Assembly (NCBI RefSeq): GCF_050433445.1
Contig: NZ_JBNPXF010000020.1
Coordinates: 1 to 64,000 of the forward strand
Direction of reading: 5' to 3'
DNA from: Kroppenstedtia sanguinis
Lineage (GTDB): Bacteria; Bacillota; Bacilli; Thermoactinomycetales; DSM-45169
Length of the DNA: 64,000 bases
The notes under the pieces were generated by a model that did not search any database, had not been told where the DNA came from, and saw nothing but the letters and a program-made list of their open reading frames with translations. Below are positions 43,087-52,622 of this stretch, one piece after another. Position 1 is the stretch's first letter. Every line of letters begins with the position of its first letter. The position numbers and the translations under genes were made by a program.

Positions 43087-43347
43087 GTGTTGTATAATGA
43101 ATCCATATACCAGCTCAATGAGGAACTGGGAAGAAATTGCGGGGTGATCGAGATGGACGATAATCAAGGAAGAAAGTTATACCATCACCTGGTGGGCTGC
43201 TTGGAACTGACTTCAGAGCAGAAACAGATCCTATGGGATGAACTGCAAAACTGGTTCGGAACCAATCCAGAGGAATACGCGGAGCCACCGGAGACGGAGG
43301 AGTCGGCGAAGGAGCAGGTACTACAATTGATCCATCGAATGGGATAA
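43087..43347 (+). CDS. Hypothetical small protein
   Basis: 86 residues from a GTG at 43087; a TTG at 43078 is also possible (AGAAGG site). Acidic, helical and soluble (YNESIYQLNEELGRNCGVIE, EPPETEESAKEQVL). No family recognised. Stands alone between the regulator and the next membrane protein. Confidence 0.5.
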   Translation: MLYNESIYQLNEELGRNCGVIEMDDNQGRKLYHHLVGCLELTSEQKQILWDELQNWFGTNPEEYAEPPETEESAKEQVLQLIHRMG

Positions 43348-43654
43348 AAAGAGGTTTGCGGCATGCGCTTTTGCCGCTGAAAAGTTATCGGCAGGCGTGG
43401 GGAGGCAAAATCTTGGCATGGGATGGGAGCCTCTTCGCCACCTGCCGAAAATCAGTTCCAGAGCTCGTTCCTTGACGGATAGGGTAGCTTTCGCTCTTTC
43501 TATGCTTACAGAGAGTCTGAGATCCGACAGGGTGAGGGAACATAAAGGCATTCGACTCCAGTTTCATGTGCGTGGGGAAGAGGTTGTTTGCAGAGAAGAG
43601 ATAATGACAGAGAGAGCCGGAATTTGAGCGAAAATAGTTTGGGGGAACAGAACA

Positions 43655-44311
43655 TTGCTGGAGTGGATTGCGACTCATCGCTGGTGGCTGTTCATCGCTG
43701 TGGAGGTCTCTTTTTGGGTGTTGATCATCGGTTTTCTGGTCATGCGCTACGGGTTTGGGATGCGGTCCCGGGGGTTCCTGTGGTTGCTTGTTTTGAATTT
43801 GCTCAGTTTTCTGGCGTTAGGGATCGTCGATTACCAAGAAACTGGGCAATTCTCCACCTTTCAGGTGGTGATCGTGGTTGCTTTAATTTACAGTGTGACT
43901 TATGGTCCCCAGGATCTGAAAAAGCTGGATCGATACATGGGGCGAAAAATAGCCCGCTGGAAAGGGGAACGTCTACCTCCGGAAGAGGAAGCCCGCTCCC
44001 GGAAAGAGCGAGAAAAGGAAGAGCAGCAGAATTATGGGCGCCCCCATGCTCGCAGGCAACGCAGGAGTTGGTATCTCCATCTGTTGCTGTTTTTGATCGT
44101 CCATTTGGCCTTTGCCGTGATCTTTGGGTGGGAATCGGTGGGTGGAGCCGAAGAATGGGTGGAGACTTGGATCGATACCTGGAATACGCCGGAACTTTTT
44201 CCCTTCCGCAATGAACAGATCAATCAGCTCAGTCGGATCTGGGTGCTCATTCTTTTGATCGATGGGATCAGCTCTTTCTATTATACGATCTTTCCAAAGA
44301 AGAAAAAGTAG
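43655..44311 (+). CDS. Multi-pass membrane protein, hypothetical
   Basis: 218 residues from a TTG at 43655 with GGGGGAAC before it. Three N-terminal membrane helices (LFIAVEVSFWVLIIGFLVM, FLWLLVLNLLSFLALGI, VVIVVALIYSVTYG), a strongly charged cytosolic segment (ARSRKEREKEEQQNYG and RRQRR), a fourth helix (LHLLLFLIVHLAFAVIFG) and a fifth near the C terminus ending in a lysine tail. Not recognised; widespread-looking Bacillales membrane protein. A hairpin and a repeat follow. Confidence 0.65.
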   Translation: MLEWIATHRWWLFIAVEVSFWVLIIGFLVMRYGFGMRSRGFLWLLVLNLLSFLALGIVDYQETGQFSTFQVVIVVALIYSVTYGPQDLKKLDRYMGRKIARWKGERLPPEEEARSRKEREKEEQQNYGRPHARRQRRSWYLHLLLFLIVHLAFAVIFGWESVGGAEEWVETWIDTWNTPELFPFRNEQINQLSRIWVLILLIDGISSFYYTIFPKKKK

Positions 44312-44344
44312 AGGGACTAGAGTGCCTTCAGCAACCTTGATCTT

Positions 44345-44465
44345 GTTTTTCAGCGGGGTGGGAACAGGATGGTAAGGCGGCTCCGATCTCTTGCAAAGAG
44401 CTAAAGGCTCTCCGCCTGCCCTTCTGTGATTTTCCACACAATGATCCCTGAGGGGGCATTAGATC
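44345..44465 (-). repeat. Type C intergenic repeat, copy 2
   Basis: Inverted relative to copy 1 at 17225. On the minus strand it reads ATGCCCCCTCAGGGATCATT, then TGTGTGGAAAATCACAGAAG and the core AGAGCCTTTAGCTCTTTGCA between arms AGGCGG/CCGCCT. Confidence 0.65.
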
Positions 44466-44476
44466 CCCAAATTATC

Positions 44477-44516
44477 AAAGCCGTTTCCCTCACTCGATAG
44501 GGAAACGGCTTTTTCA
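44477..44516. terminator. Bidirectional terminator between the membrane protein and hsp20
   Basis: Perfect 14-bp stem AAAGCCGTTTCCCT/AGGGAAACGGCTTT with T-runs, immediately after hsp20 on the minus strand. Confidence 0.85.
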
Positions 44517-44517
44517 G

Positions 44518-44952
44518 TCAGGAGTTTTCCTCCTCAAAACGAATTTCTACCTCTTTACTTACCACCTTTTTGAGTAAACGAATCTCCAAGAGACCATTTT
44601 TGTAATGGGCCTGGATCTGATCGGGGGAATAGTGGAAAGGGAGCTGAATTCTTCGTTTAAATCGGCCAAATCGTCGTTCACCGAGGGAGATCTTTTCCTT
44701 GGCCACGGGATATTCGTAGGGGATTTCTCCTTGAAGGATCAAGCTTTGAAACTCCAGGGTGATCTGGACATCATTTGGAGAAGAGAGTCCGGGAATTTCT
44801 ACGACGATGATCCCTTCCTGCTTCGTTTCATAGATGTCCACATCGGGTCCCTTACGGGGAAGGGCGTGATGCAATTCGTTCCAAAACTTATCGCCCAAGA
44901 TGCCTCCCATTTTCCCTTGTAAATTGGATCCATCGAAAGAGTCTTTTTTCAA
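44518..44952 (-). CDS. Small heat-shock protein, Hsp20/alpha-crystallin family
   Basis: 144 residues from a TTG at 44952. Alpha-crystallin domain from about residue 35 (PDVDIYETKQEGIIVVEIPG) with the late strand motif YKNGLLEIRLLKK (Gly-x-Leu). ATP-independent holdase that prevents aggregation of unfolding proteins; some Bacillales members are spore-coat-associated. The upstream ribosome site is weak. No CIRCE is visible upstream. Confidence 0.88.
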   Translation of the reverse strand: MKKDSFDGSNLQGKMGGILGDKFWNELHHALPRKGPDVDIYETKQEGIIVVEIPGLSSPNDVQITLEFQSLILQGEIPYEYPVAKEKISLGERRFGRFKRRIQLPFHYSPDQIQAHYKNGLLEIRLLKKVVSKEVEIRFEEENS

Positions 44953-45509
44953 CCCGATTCCACCTCTGATCTCATTACCGATTGTTAAACCGGAATGAAG
45001 TGTTATTTTACTCTATGCTCTAAACCGGGCTTTCGTGATCAGATGTAAGGGAAAACAGAGATTGAATCCGATGTATTTGATCAATTCATCGGATCAAAAA
45101 GGCAGTTTGCGTAAAGCGATTGAACAAATCCAAACATCGATACAACATTTGGGTTGGCGGTGGTGAGATGTGGGCAGAAGTCTATCTTTTCGTCATGTGT
45201 ATTTTGGAAGAAATGCAGTGGGTGCGGAGGAAAGCAGTCTCTTCATCCGAGTTTTTTCATGGATTTGCGGAGGTATTACCGGCAATTTGAGTATTAAGAA
45301 GGGAAGTGGGTGTCCACCTGTCATCACTAACTTTGGCAGGACACCTCTTTTATGAATAAATGTAAAAAAACACTCTTTGTCATCAGCGTCTTAAAAATTT
45401 TGCAGGACTGTGCTTCCATCCGCCCCTTGTTTTGTAGGATAATAAGTTTATTAATCCGTCTTTTTTTTTGCATTTTTTATTGGTGGTATGGATGGGGAGG
45501 TTTGATGAA
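44953..45509. other. Intergenic region with a hairpin terminator
   Basis: Holds a short ORF (45071-45166, 31 residues, low confidence) and, at 45309-45350, a GGTGTCC/GGACACC stem followed by TCTTTT. No named gene. Confidence 0.4.
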
Positions 45510-45749
45510 ATGGGGAAATTTGAGGATGTGGCTTCACTCTCCTCGGATATTCAGGATCTTTGCAAATCACCTCGGGAGGGGGAGGAACCGGAAACCAAAC
45601 TGATCGAGATGTTGGTGGAGATCGCCAAAGGAACTCGGTATTGGGAACACGTTGAAGTGGCTGTGGAGGCCTATGAAGCTTATCGTAGTGACCAGGAGGA
45701 AAGTGAAAAAAACCTATACCAACCCAAGAGGTTACCCTGGAGGGTCTAA
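45510..45749 (+). CDS. Hypothetical small acidic protein
   Basis: 79 residues from the ATG at 45510, preceded by GGGGAGG. Soluble, rich in Glu and helices (KLIEMLVEIAKGTRYWEHVE, VEAYEAYRSDQEESEK). No family recognised. Followed by a good terminator, which supports it as a real gene. Confidence 0.55.
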   Translation: MGKFEDVASLSSDIQDLCKSPREGEEPETKLIEMLVEIAKGTRYWEHVEVAVEAYEAYRSDQEESEKNLYQPKRLPWRV

Positions 45750-45799
45750 GATTTCAAAAATGCCAACTCATGATTTGCAACAGGATCCATTGCAGTGGA

Positions 45800-45828
45800 A
45801 ACGCCCGTCGTAGCAGGTGGGCGTTTTT
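45800..45828 (+). terminator. Terminator after the small acidic protein gene
   Basis: AACGCCC/GGGCGTT stem and six T residues. Confidence 0.8.
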
Positions 45829-45845
45829 TGTATATGGAATATCAG

Positions 45846-46222
45846 GACTGTTGATTAACTAGAAAATGGGCGACGGAAGGGAGTCGTGTGCTACCAAAGC
45901 GACCTTTGCGCCATGGGCACTACAATCCAAGGGAGCTGAAGCTCTAGATTAAGGTAGCACCACAGGCACTACAATTTGAAATGAGGGATGCGCTATAGGC
46001 ACTACAATTTAAAAAGCTGAAGCTCTAGATTAAAGAAGCCATCCTGCCCAGCGGAGAAGTCTTACGAGAGGGGGTTTAGGGGCATCATTCTCTTCCGTAA
46101 GGCTTTGCCCTTGCCCGATGGTCAGGTTTGGAGCGGCCAGTTTTCACTTCCTTGCTGGATGGCAACGGTCGCGTGGGTGAACACGATCTCCCCACCCAAA
46201 ATATAGCTGATCAACACGCCTG
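45846..46222 (+). repeat. Type B intergenic repeat, copy 2 (longest)
   Basis: 377 bp from GGACTGTTGATTAACTAGAA to ATAGCTGATCAACACGCCTG, giving imperfect inverted ends (TGTTGATTA / TGTTGATCA). Internally, GGCACTACAAT occurs three times (one unit with the palindrome-like AGCTGAAGCTCTAGAT). The right part (TTTTCACTTCCTTGCTGGAT and ACGGTCGCGTGGGTG) matches copy 3. No ORF. Confidence 0.8.
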
Positions 46223-46311
46223 CGCCTGATGGAATATCATCCAGTTCACACTCCGACATGGAGAAGCAGGGGTCATTTGGTTTTTCTGAGAGAGGAGAGA
46301 AACGAGAGAGA

Positions 46312-47175
46312 TTAGGAGTTATCAGGACCATCGGGTTCCACATGGATATGGGCCTGCCGTACTTGATGCTTGCGGGCCAGCTCCGATTCGAGGATCTCGG
46401 TGATCCGGTGGCTCTCTTCCACCGTAAGATCCCGATCCACTTCAATCACCGCATCGAGGATGACCTCGTTCCCCTGCAGACGGCCTTTCAGGTCGACTAC
46501 GGATTTTACGCCTTTGATCTCCTCCATAGTGCTCCGGTATCGAGAGAGCTCCCCTTCATGAAAGCCGTCGGTTAAAAGATGGGACATCTCCTTGAAAATC
46601 CCCCAAGCCGTTCTCAGGATAATCAGACCGACGAGGATGGCGGCCACCGGGTCCAGCCAAGACAGGCCCCATTGGGAACCGATGATGCCTGCGGCGGCGC
46701 CGATGCTGACGAGGGCGTCAGAGAGGTTGTCCTTGGAGACCGCTCCCAAGGCATTGCTACGGGTGCGATGGGCGAGATACCGGGTGTAAGCGAACACGGC
46801 TAACATCACGCCGGCGCATCCCAAAGCGATCCAGGCTGCTGACAACTCAGGTGGTGTCGTCCTACCTTGCCATGCAGTCCGGATTCCGCTTTGCAACACT
46901 TCCAGGCCGATTGTGGCCATGATAAAGGAAGCGATAAGAGCTGAGATGCTCTCTGCGCGGGAATGTCCGTAGGGATGGTCTTCATCCCGGGGTTTCCGGG
47001 CAATCCGCAGGCCGATGAGGACTCCTATGGCAGCGAGCACATCCGTCACGTTATTCAGGCCATCTGCTGTCAGGGCCTGAGAGGAAAGTAAATAACCCAA
47101 GCTTACTTTGGTTGTACTCAGGAAAAGGTAAGCGATGAGGCTGACCCAGACTCCCGTTTCCGCTCGATTCGGCAT
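46312..47175 (-). CDS. Cation diffusion facilitator, probably manganese exporter (MneP-like)
   Basis: 287 residues from the ATG at 47175 (GAGGAGAG upstream), which begins the six-helix CDF body. In TM2 the metal site reads ADGLNNVTDVLA and in TM5 KDNLSDALVS: Asn/Asp-rich, as in Mn exporters such as Bacillus MneP, rather than the His-x3-Asp of zinc CDFs. HPYGHSRAESISALIASF follows TM2. A C-terminal cytosolic domain includes VILDAVIEVDRDLTVEESH and ends HIHVEPDGPDNS. It works as a proton-coupled efflux dimer. Confidence 0.85.
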   Translation of the reverse strand: MPNRAETGVWVSLIAYLFLSTTKVSLGYLLSSQALTADGLNNVTDVLAAIGVLIGLRIARKPRDEDHPYGHSRAESISALIASFIMATIGLEVLQSGIRTAWQGRTTPPELSAAWIALGCAGVMLAVFAYTRYLAHRTRSNALGAVSKDNLSDALVSIGAAAGIIGSQWGLSWLDPVAAILVGLIILRTAWGIFKEMSHLLTDGFHEGELSRYRSTMEEIKGVKSVVDLKGRLQGNEVILDAVIEVDRDLTVEESHRITEILESELARKHQVRQAHIHVEPDGPDNS

Positions 47176-47447
47176 GATGTTTCTCTCCTCGGAGGTGATC
47201 CACCTTAGGGTACCCGACAAAGAGCATGTGGGTCTACAGCAAGATGATTGCTCTGGCGCAAGGTTTTCATACCCGGTAAAACAGAGTTGTACCAGGGCAA
47301 AGGTTGGCGGAGCCATCTCCTTTCAACTCAGGCGAGGCGGACCTTGGAAAAATGCGTCCGCTTGATTTCATTTTTTCCGATTGGTATCATGTACGCATGC
47401 AGATATGCAAACGGAAATTATATAGTTATTTCCACAGGGTTGATCTG

Positions 47448-47516
47448 ACTCGTATATTTTCAGGGATAGGGCCTGAACGTCTCTACCCGGCCACCGTAAA
47501 TGGCTGGACTACGAGC
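47448..47516 (+). ncRNA. Guanine-type purine riboswitch aptamer
   Basis: Matches the purine riboswitch: P1 ACTCGTA/TACGAG, P2 and L2 CAGGGATAGGGCCTGAA, L2-L3 conserved GTCTCTACC, P3 CCACCGTAAATGG, and the J3/1 nucleotide is C (GGACTACGAG), which predicts guanine rather than adenine. It precedes guaA and its terminator. Confidence 0.92.
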
Positions 47517-47558
47517 GCTAGGTCACCGGTGCTTTTCTTTTGTGCAAACGAAAGAAAT

Positions 47559-47609
47559 GGCCGGGGCTTCGTATCGCTAAGGAGAAGCGGTGCGGGCGCC
47601 GGCCTTTTT
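47559..47609 (+). terminator. Riboswitch expression-platform terminator
   Basis: GGCCGG/CCGGCC outer stem with inner GCTTC/GAAGC pairing, followed by TTTTT, 38 bases before guaA. In guanine it should form and stop transcription. Confidence 0.8.
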
Positions 47610-47646
47610 CTGATGAATTTCTGAATTGGAGAAGGTGGGGTCTTCG

Positions 47647-49173
47647 ATGGAACAAGTGGTAGTGCTGGATTTCGGTGGGCAATACAATCAGCTGATCGCC
47701 CGGCGGATTCGGGATCTGGGAGTCTATAGCGAGTTGTTGCCACATCATACCGATGCGAAACGGCTGAAAAAGATGGCACCAAAGGGTATTGTATTTTCAG
47801 GGGGGCCGGCCAGTGTGTATGCGGATGGGGCTCCCAAATGTGATCCGGCCATCTTTGAGCTGGGGATTCCGATTTTGGGCATTTGCTACGGAATGCAACT
47901 GATCAGTGCCCATTTCGGGGGCGAGGTCAAAGGGGCAGAAAAGCGTGAGTACGGAAAAGCTGATGTGGAAATCCTCTCTGATTCCCCACTTTTTCAAGGA
48001 CTGGGTACCCGGCAAAACGTCTGGATGAGCCACAGTGATGTCGTAATCGCTCCACCCCAGGGCTTTCAGGTGGACTGCCAGAGCACCTCGGCTCCTGTGG
48101 CGGCGATGAGTGATCGGGCTCGTCAGATCCATGGCGTTCAATTTCATCCCGAAGTACGTCACACCCCGCAGGGGGATGAGATGATTCGGGGTTTCTTGTA
48201 CGATGTGTGCGGATGTGAAGGAAACTGGAGTATGGAGACCTTCATCGAGGATACGGTGAGAGAGCTACAGGAGAAAATCGGCGAGAAACGGGTCCTTTGC
48301 GCTTTGAGCGGCGGAGTGGACTCTTCCGTTGTGGCTGCACTGATCCATCGTGCCATCGGAGACCAACTTACCTGTGTATTTGTCGATCATGGCTTGCTTC
48401 GCAAAGGAGAAGCAGAAAGCGTCATGGACACCTTTGCCGACCATTTTCATATGCATGTGGTCCAAGTGGACGCACGGGAGCGGTTTTTGAGCAAATTGAA
48501 GGGTGTGACCGACCCCGAGCAAAAACGGAAGATCATCGGCAATGAGTTTATCCGTGTCTTTGAAGAGGAGACGGAGAAACTGGGCAAGCACCATTTCTTG
48601 GCCCAAGGAACTCTGTATACCGATATTGTGGAATCGGGGACGGAGACGGCACAGACGATCAAGTCCCACCACAATGTAGGTGGCTTGCCGGAAGATATGC
48701 AGATGGATTTGGTGGAACCGGTCAACACCTTGTTTAAGGATGAGGTGCGTAAGGTCGGCGAGGAGCTGGGACTTTCCCGGGAAATCGTCTGGCGTCAGCC
48801 CTTCCCTGGGCCAGGATTGGGAATTCGTGTGATCGGTGAAGTGACGGAGGAGAAGCTGAAAATCGTGCGGGAATCTGATGCCGTCCTGCGGGATGAAATC
48901 CAAAAAGCAGGACTGGACAGCGAAATCTGGCAATACTTTACCGCTTTGCCTGACTTCAGAAGTGTGGGTGTGATGGGGGATGCCCGCACCTATGCCTACA
49001 CAGTTGGCATCCGGGCGGTTACCTCCATCGACGGTATGACCGCCGACTGGGCCAGAATCCCCCACGACATACTGGAGCGGATCTCCAACCGCATTATCAA
49101 TGAAGTGGACGGGGTCAACCGAGTGGTCTACGATATCACCTCCAAACCGCCGGCCACCATTGAGTGGGAATAA
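47647..49173 (+). CDS. guaA: GMP synthase (glutamine-hydrolysing)
   Basis: 508 residues from the ATG at 47647, chosen because GGAGAAGGTGGGG precedes it. Converts XMP to GMP with glutamine and ATP. N-terminal glutaminase with nucleophile Cys80 in ILGICYGMQL and the HSDVV and QFHPEV histidines; central PP-loop ATPase LSGGVDSSVVAAL (about residue 222); C-terminal dimerisation domain ending RVVYDITSKPPATIEWE. Controlled by the guanine riboswitch upstream. Confidence 0.98.
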   Translation: MEQVVVLDFGGQYNQLIARRIRDLGVYSELLPHHTDAKRLKKMAPKGIVFSGGPASVYADGAPKCDPAIFELGIPILGICYGMQLISAHFGGEVKGAEKREYGKADVEILSDSPLFQGLGTRQNVWMSHSDVVIAPPQGFQVDCQSTSAPVAAMSDRARQIHGVQFHPEVRHTPQGDEMIRGFLYDVCGCEGNWSMETFIEDTVRELQEKIGEKRVLCALSGGVDSSVVAALIHRAIGDQLTCVFVDHGLLRKGEAESVMDTFADHFHMHVVQVDARERFLSKLKGVTDPEQKRKIIGNEFIRVFEEETEKLGKHHFLAQGTLYTDIVESGTETAQTIKSHHNVGGLPEDMQMDLVEPVNTLFKDEVRKVGEELGLSREIVWRQPFPGPGLGIRVIGEVTEEKLKIVRESDAVLRDEIQKAGLDSEIWQYFTALPDFRSVGVMGDARTYAYTVGIRAVTSIDGMTADWARIPHDILERISNRIINEVDGVNRVVYDITSKPPATIEWE

Positions 49174-49192
49174 TTCGTACAGATCAAGAAAT

Positions 49193-49249
49193 AGGAGAAT
49201 CCAGAGGGATCTTGCTGTTACATAAGATCCCTCTGGATTCTCCTTTAGG
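49193..49249 (+). terminator. guaA terminator
   Basis: Perfect 21-bp stem AGGAGAATCCAGAGGGATCT/AGATCCCTCTGGATTCTCCT (20 bases of each arm shown), loop 10 bases; short T-run. Confidence 0.85.
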
Positions 49250-49268
49250 ATGCCGTGGAGGCTTCGGA

Positions 49269-49451
49269 CTATTCCTTTTTTGTTCTCCTCTTATAAACAG
49301 ACTCTATTACCAGCAAGGCAGCAAAGAGTAGGAGTGCACTCGTCCCAGCATTCAACCAAGGCGCTGCATTGTGGTAAAGATACTGAATGCCAAGAGAAAG
49401 AGGGAAGAACAAAAGAGCGGTCAAGAGCGATTTTAAGCCAAAAGGATTCAA
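49269..49451 (-). CDS. Two-helix membrane peptide, hypothetical
   Basis: 60 residues, TTG start. Two hydrophobic segments (LLTALLFFPLSLGIQYL, TSALLLFAALLVIESV) and a basic tail KRRTKKE. Pattern is like small stress-type membrane proteins; no family recognised, ribosome site weak. Confidence 0.4.
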   Translation of the reverse strand: MNPFGLKSLLTALLFFPLSLGIQYLYHNAAPWLNAGTSALLLFAALLVIESVYKRRTKKE

Positions 49452-49664
49452 AACTTAACACCTTAAACCCCCTATTTTAGCCAAAGAATTCATAACAAAT
49501 TTATTTAGTACCATGTCATTCACTTCCCTTACAGCGGCTTGTTGACTAGTTTCACCTGTTACTTCCTCCAACGGTAACGTTACATGTTCGGCCAACTTTC
49601 CTTATTGGATATGTATTTCTCCAAATTAATGGACAGACGTGAATCGCTAAGCACCTGATTTCTA

Positions 49665-49864
49665 CGGTTCATTTGCTTGCCGGTCATATTTCTGTACTAG
49701 TCGTAAATATCCCACAGCAATTTTAAACCCAGTGACAAATATCCATATTTATCACTGGGTTTAAATTTTCCTTTACGTCAAATGGGAAATGAACAGGGTT
49801 GCAATACCGAAGTAAATCAGCAGGGACAGGATATCATTGATCGTTGTAATCAAGGGTCCTGATG
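49665..49864 (-). repeat. Duplicate of the mgtE 3' end (left copy)
   Basis: 200 bp nearly identical to 52623-52820: the last 25-30 codons of mgtE plus its terminator hairpin and downstream flank. Similarity stops at GGGTCCTGAT. The two copies are in direct orientation and bracket the GH30 segment. Downstream (49865-50060) a degraded reading frame is present that I cannot name. Confidence 0.85.
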
Positions 49865-50289
49865 ACGGAACCACAAAGCTGTCATGTAAAAGTGGCGCCT
49901 TGTTTGAAACGATGTGCAAGTGTCAAGTTTGAGAGGCCCCTCACCTAACTCAAGGTTCATTAATTTCCACGGTTCTTCAAGAGCTACTTCAAATATGTCG
50001 TAAATAAAATACCCATCTTCCCCACAGGAATCCACATCAGCCACACACCACCTTTATCAAGTTCTTGTTAGGCAGTATAGGCAATGTTCTCTTATCTAAA
50101 CACGAAAAGAATCTTCGAATTCGCTTCTATCTTCGTCATTAATCGGTAACATCATCACATTTTTACTACAACACGTTACCCCGCTTCTCTCATATTTATC
50201 TTACCATCTGTTAAGTCACTAATTACAGAACAATTAATTGTAAAAAGAGTTAATAATCTAAGGTGAACGAAAAGAAATCGTTATGGTCA

Positions 50290-50554
50290 GGGCTGTTGAT
50301 TAACTAGAAAATGAGTGACGGAAGGGAGTGGTGTGCTACCCAAACGACCTTTGTATCACGGGCACTACAACCTCGATGAGCTAAAGCTCTAGATGAAGGT
50401 AGCACCACAGGCACTACAATCTCGATAGCAAGGTTGCCATCCTACTCAGCGGAGAATCTGGAGAGGATAGTTTTCACTTCCTTGCCGGATGACAACGGTC
50501 GCGTGGGTGGACTCGAACTCTCCTCACCCGAAATATGGATAATCAACACGTCTG
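50290..50554 (+). repeat. Type B intergenic repeat, copy 3
   Basis: 265 bp from GGCTGTTGATTAACTAGAAA to GGATAATCAACACGTCTG. Same order as copy 2 with one fewer internal GGCACTACAA unit; ends TGTTGATTA on both inverted termini. Confidence 0.8.
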
Positions 50555-50718
50555 TATGATAGTATTTAAGATTGCACTTATGATTGTTGAATAGAAAGAA
50601 GTTCAATTGGTTTTTCTAACTTAATGTCACTTTCACCAGCTGTACTGGGTTTGACGCTTACGTTTGTACTGCACCTTCCATGTTGGACACCAACTAACAT
50701 AGAAGGTGCAGTTTTTCT

Positions 50719-50808
50719 ATGGCCAAATTTAGTTCAGGACGAAAAAAATTAGAAGTGGTTATACGTTATCAGGAGGGAACGGAAAGCATAAATTTTGCTT
50801 CAATGTAA
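50719..50808 (+). pseudogene. IS3-family orfA start, truncated
   Basis: MAKFSSGRKKLEVVIRYQEG and eight more residues before a stop; compare the start of IS150/IS3 orfA (MAKF-x-KLExVxRYxEG). Upstream TGTACTGCACCTTCCATGTT looks like the IS left end. The rest of the element is absent. Confidence 0.6.
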
Positions 50809-50944
50809 AATCTGTGGTGGACTGCAATACGGTCAATGATCAAGGGTAGTTACCTTATAGGTTAAGAAAACAAAACAAGTTTCTTATGATCAAAAAAATA
50901 TAATTCTGGCCGATACTCTGGGTGCAGTTCCTTTTTCATCTTAC

Positions 50945-52384
50945 TTAACTCCACTTAAAGGTTACCGCAGCATTTGGGTTCAAGGTATAGGTGATCTTTT
51001 GCCCGTTCCATACGACCTTAAATGTATTGCTTGCGCTGCCGTAGTTGAAGACTACGATCGCCTTGGTGCCGTCAGGGTTCTTGAATGCCACCTGATCCAG
51101 TGTACCCGTGCCGTACGTGGTGGAAGAAATCCGGTGGGCGCCGGGAACGACAAATTTGCTGAAATGTCCGATGGCATAGTACTGATCATTGAAGGTCACG
51201 CTGTCCATCTTGTCGGAACGCACGGAGATCGTTCCCCAGTTAATACTGTTGGACAGTAGCGTCGGACCGTTGTTTTGATCTAGCGCAAGGTTCCACAAAA
51301 TATAGGATTTTGACCAGTTTCTAGGAACGGCAATCATTTCGCGCATCATGCCGTTAAAGCTGGGATTCCATGAGCCGAATCCGCCTTCCGTAAACCAGAT
51401 GTCCTTGCTCGGGTACTCATTATGCAATGTAGTCATTGCAGACGGACTGCCGCCGTAATGATGGAATGCTGTACCCGCAATATAAGCATTGACAGCAGGA
51501 TCAGCCAAAGCCTGCTGCGGGAACGATAGGTTGTCCCAGTTAAAATCATAAGCCATGATTTTCGTGTCTAGTCTTGCGTTTTTAATAGCCGGCCCCAGAT
51601 TGTTTTTAATAAAATTATTGTGATCCGATATGGACATATAGGTTGTCGGATATTCCGGGTTTTGAAGACCCGGCTCGTTCACCGGGCTGATAGCATAAAT
51701 CGGAATGCCCTGTGCCGTATAAGCTTGAATAAATTTCACAAGATAATTGGCATAAGCGCCGTAATACTGAGGATCCAGATATCCGGTGTTCATCGAATTT
51801 TGGGCATTAGAAAACTGGCCTTTTTTCATCCAGCCGGGCGGACTCCAGGCCGCTGCCATTACCTTTAGCTGCGGATTGATAGATTTTGCTTGCTTTACCA
51901 TCGGCACGATGTAGGGTAGATCCCGATGTATGGAAAAATTATTCATGTTCACGTCGCCAGCGGTTTCATTGTAGCTATAAGCCTCCCAATTAAAATCCGA
52001 TGCGCCAATGGTCTGCCGTAACAGACTAAGTCCGATCCCCGTCTGTCCGAACAGCTTCTCCATGACCTCCGCCCGCTTGCCCGTGGACAGCTTGTATTGA
52101 AGTAGCCAGGAGGATGCGTCCGTTAGCGAGGCACCAAAGCCATCCATCTGCTGATAGGTGGTATATTCGTCCACCACGATGGCAAGGCCCGGGGCACCGT
52201 CGTCCACGATGAAAGTGGTGTCGGGTTTTTTCGAAAGTTTTGAGCCCTGCGCCATATCAGTCAGCCAGACTTCAGATGTAGATGCAGCGTTTGCTCCAGT
52301 CGTTGGAAGCATGGTGATTACTAGTACGGAAACGAGTGAAATGGACATCAGTTTCCAAGTGGTTCTAAGCCAGGAAAATCTCAT
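50945..52384 (-). CDS. Secreted GH30-family glycoside hydrolase
   Basis: 479 residues. Signal peptide with charged start and hydrophobic core ending PTTGANA (cut near residue 33). TIM-barrel glycosidase of clan A: YQQMDGFGASLTDASSW near the start, WSPPGWMKKGQ, the acid/base Glu in YAISPVNEPGLQNP and the nucleophile Glu in DIWFTEGGFGSW. A C-terminal beta domain (DGTKAIVVFNYGSAS ...) closes the fold. GH30 includes beta-glucosylceramidase, endo-beta-1,6-glucanase and xylanase types; lack of a clear CBM and the YQQMDGFG start suggest a beta-1,6-glucanase or glucosylceramidase-like enzyme. It is probably acquired; see the flanking mgtE repeats. Confidence 0.85.
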   Translation of the reverse strand: MRFSWLRTTWKLMSISLVSVLVITMLPTTGANAASTSEVWLTDMAQGSKLSKKPDTTFIVDDGAPGLAIVVDEYTTYQQMDGFGASLTDASSWLLQYKLSTGKRAEVMEKLFGQTGIGLSLLRQTIGASDFNWEAYSYNETAGDVNMNNFSIHRDLPYIVPMVKQAKSINPQLKVMAAAWSPPGWMKKGQFSNAQNSMNTGYLDPQYYGAYANYLVKFIQAYTAQGIPIYAISPVNEPGLQNPEYPTTYMSISDHNNFIKNNLGPAIKNARLDTKIMAYDFNWDNLSFPQQALADPAVNAYIAGTAFHHYGGSPSAMTTLHNEYPSKDIWFTEGGFGSWNPSFNGMMREMIAVPRNWSKSYILWNLALDQNNGPTLLSNSINWGTISVRSDKMDSVTFNDQYYAIGHFSKFVVPGAHRISSTTYGTGTLDQVAFKNPDGTKAIVVFNYGSASNTFKVVWNGQKITYTLNPNAAVTFKWS

Positions 52385-52622
52385 TGAAGAAATTACCTCC
52401 TTTAATAGTCTGCCATAAATAGACTTACAATTGGGAAAATACTACCTTCTCTCCAAAGGAGACATTCACATTATCAATAACGATCTTACGCGCGTTGATC
52501 TGACCTCGCTATCAAGCAGGCGATTTGGTTTCCGCGCTTCTGTACTGGCTTTCATTTTATCTACACTCCTGAACAGCCTTTCAATTGTATACTTTTTACC
52601 GTGTTGGTTAAATGGATCTCCT

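Noticed and set aside
45071..45166. 31-codon ORF (MYLINSSDQKG ...)
   Set aside because: No ribosome site and no homologue known to me; too short to call.
49850..50044. 64-residue minus-strand ORF
   Set aside because: It runs across the end of the mgtE duplication; likely decayed sequence.
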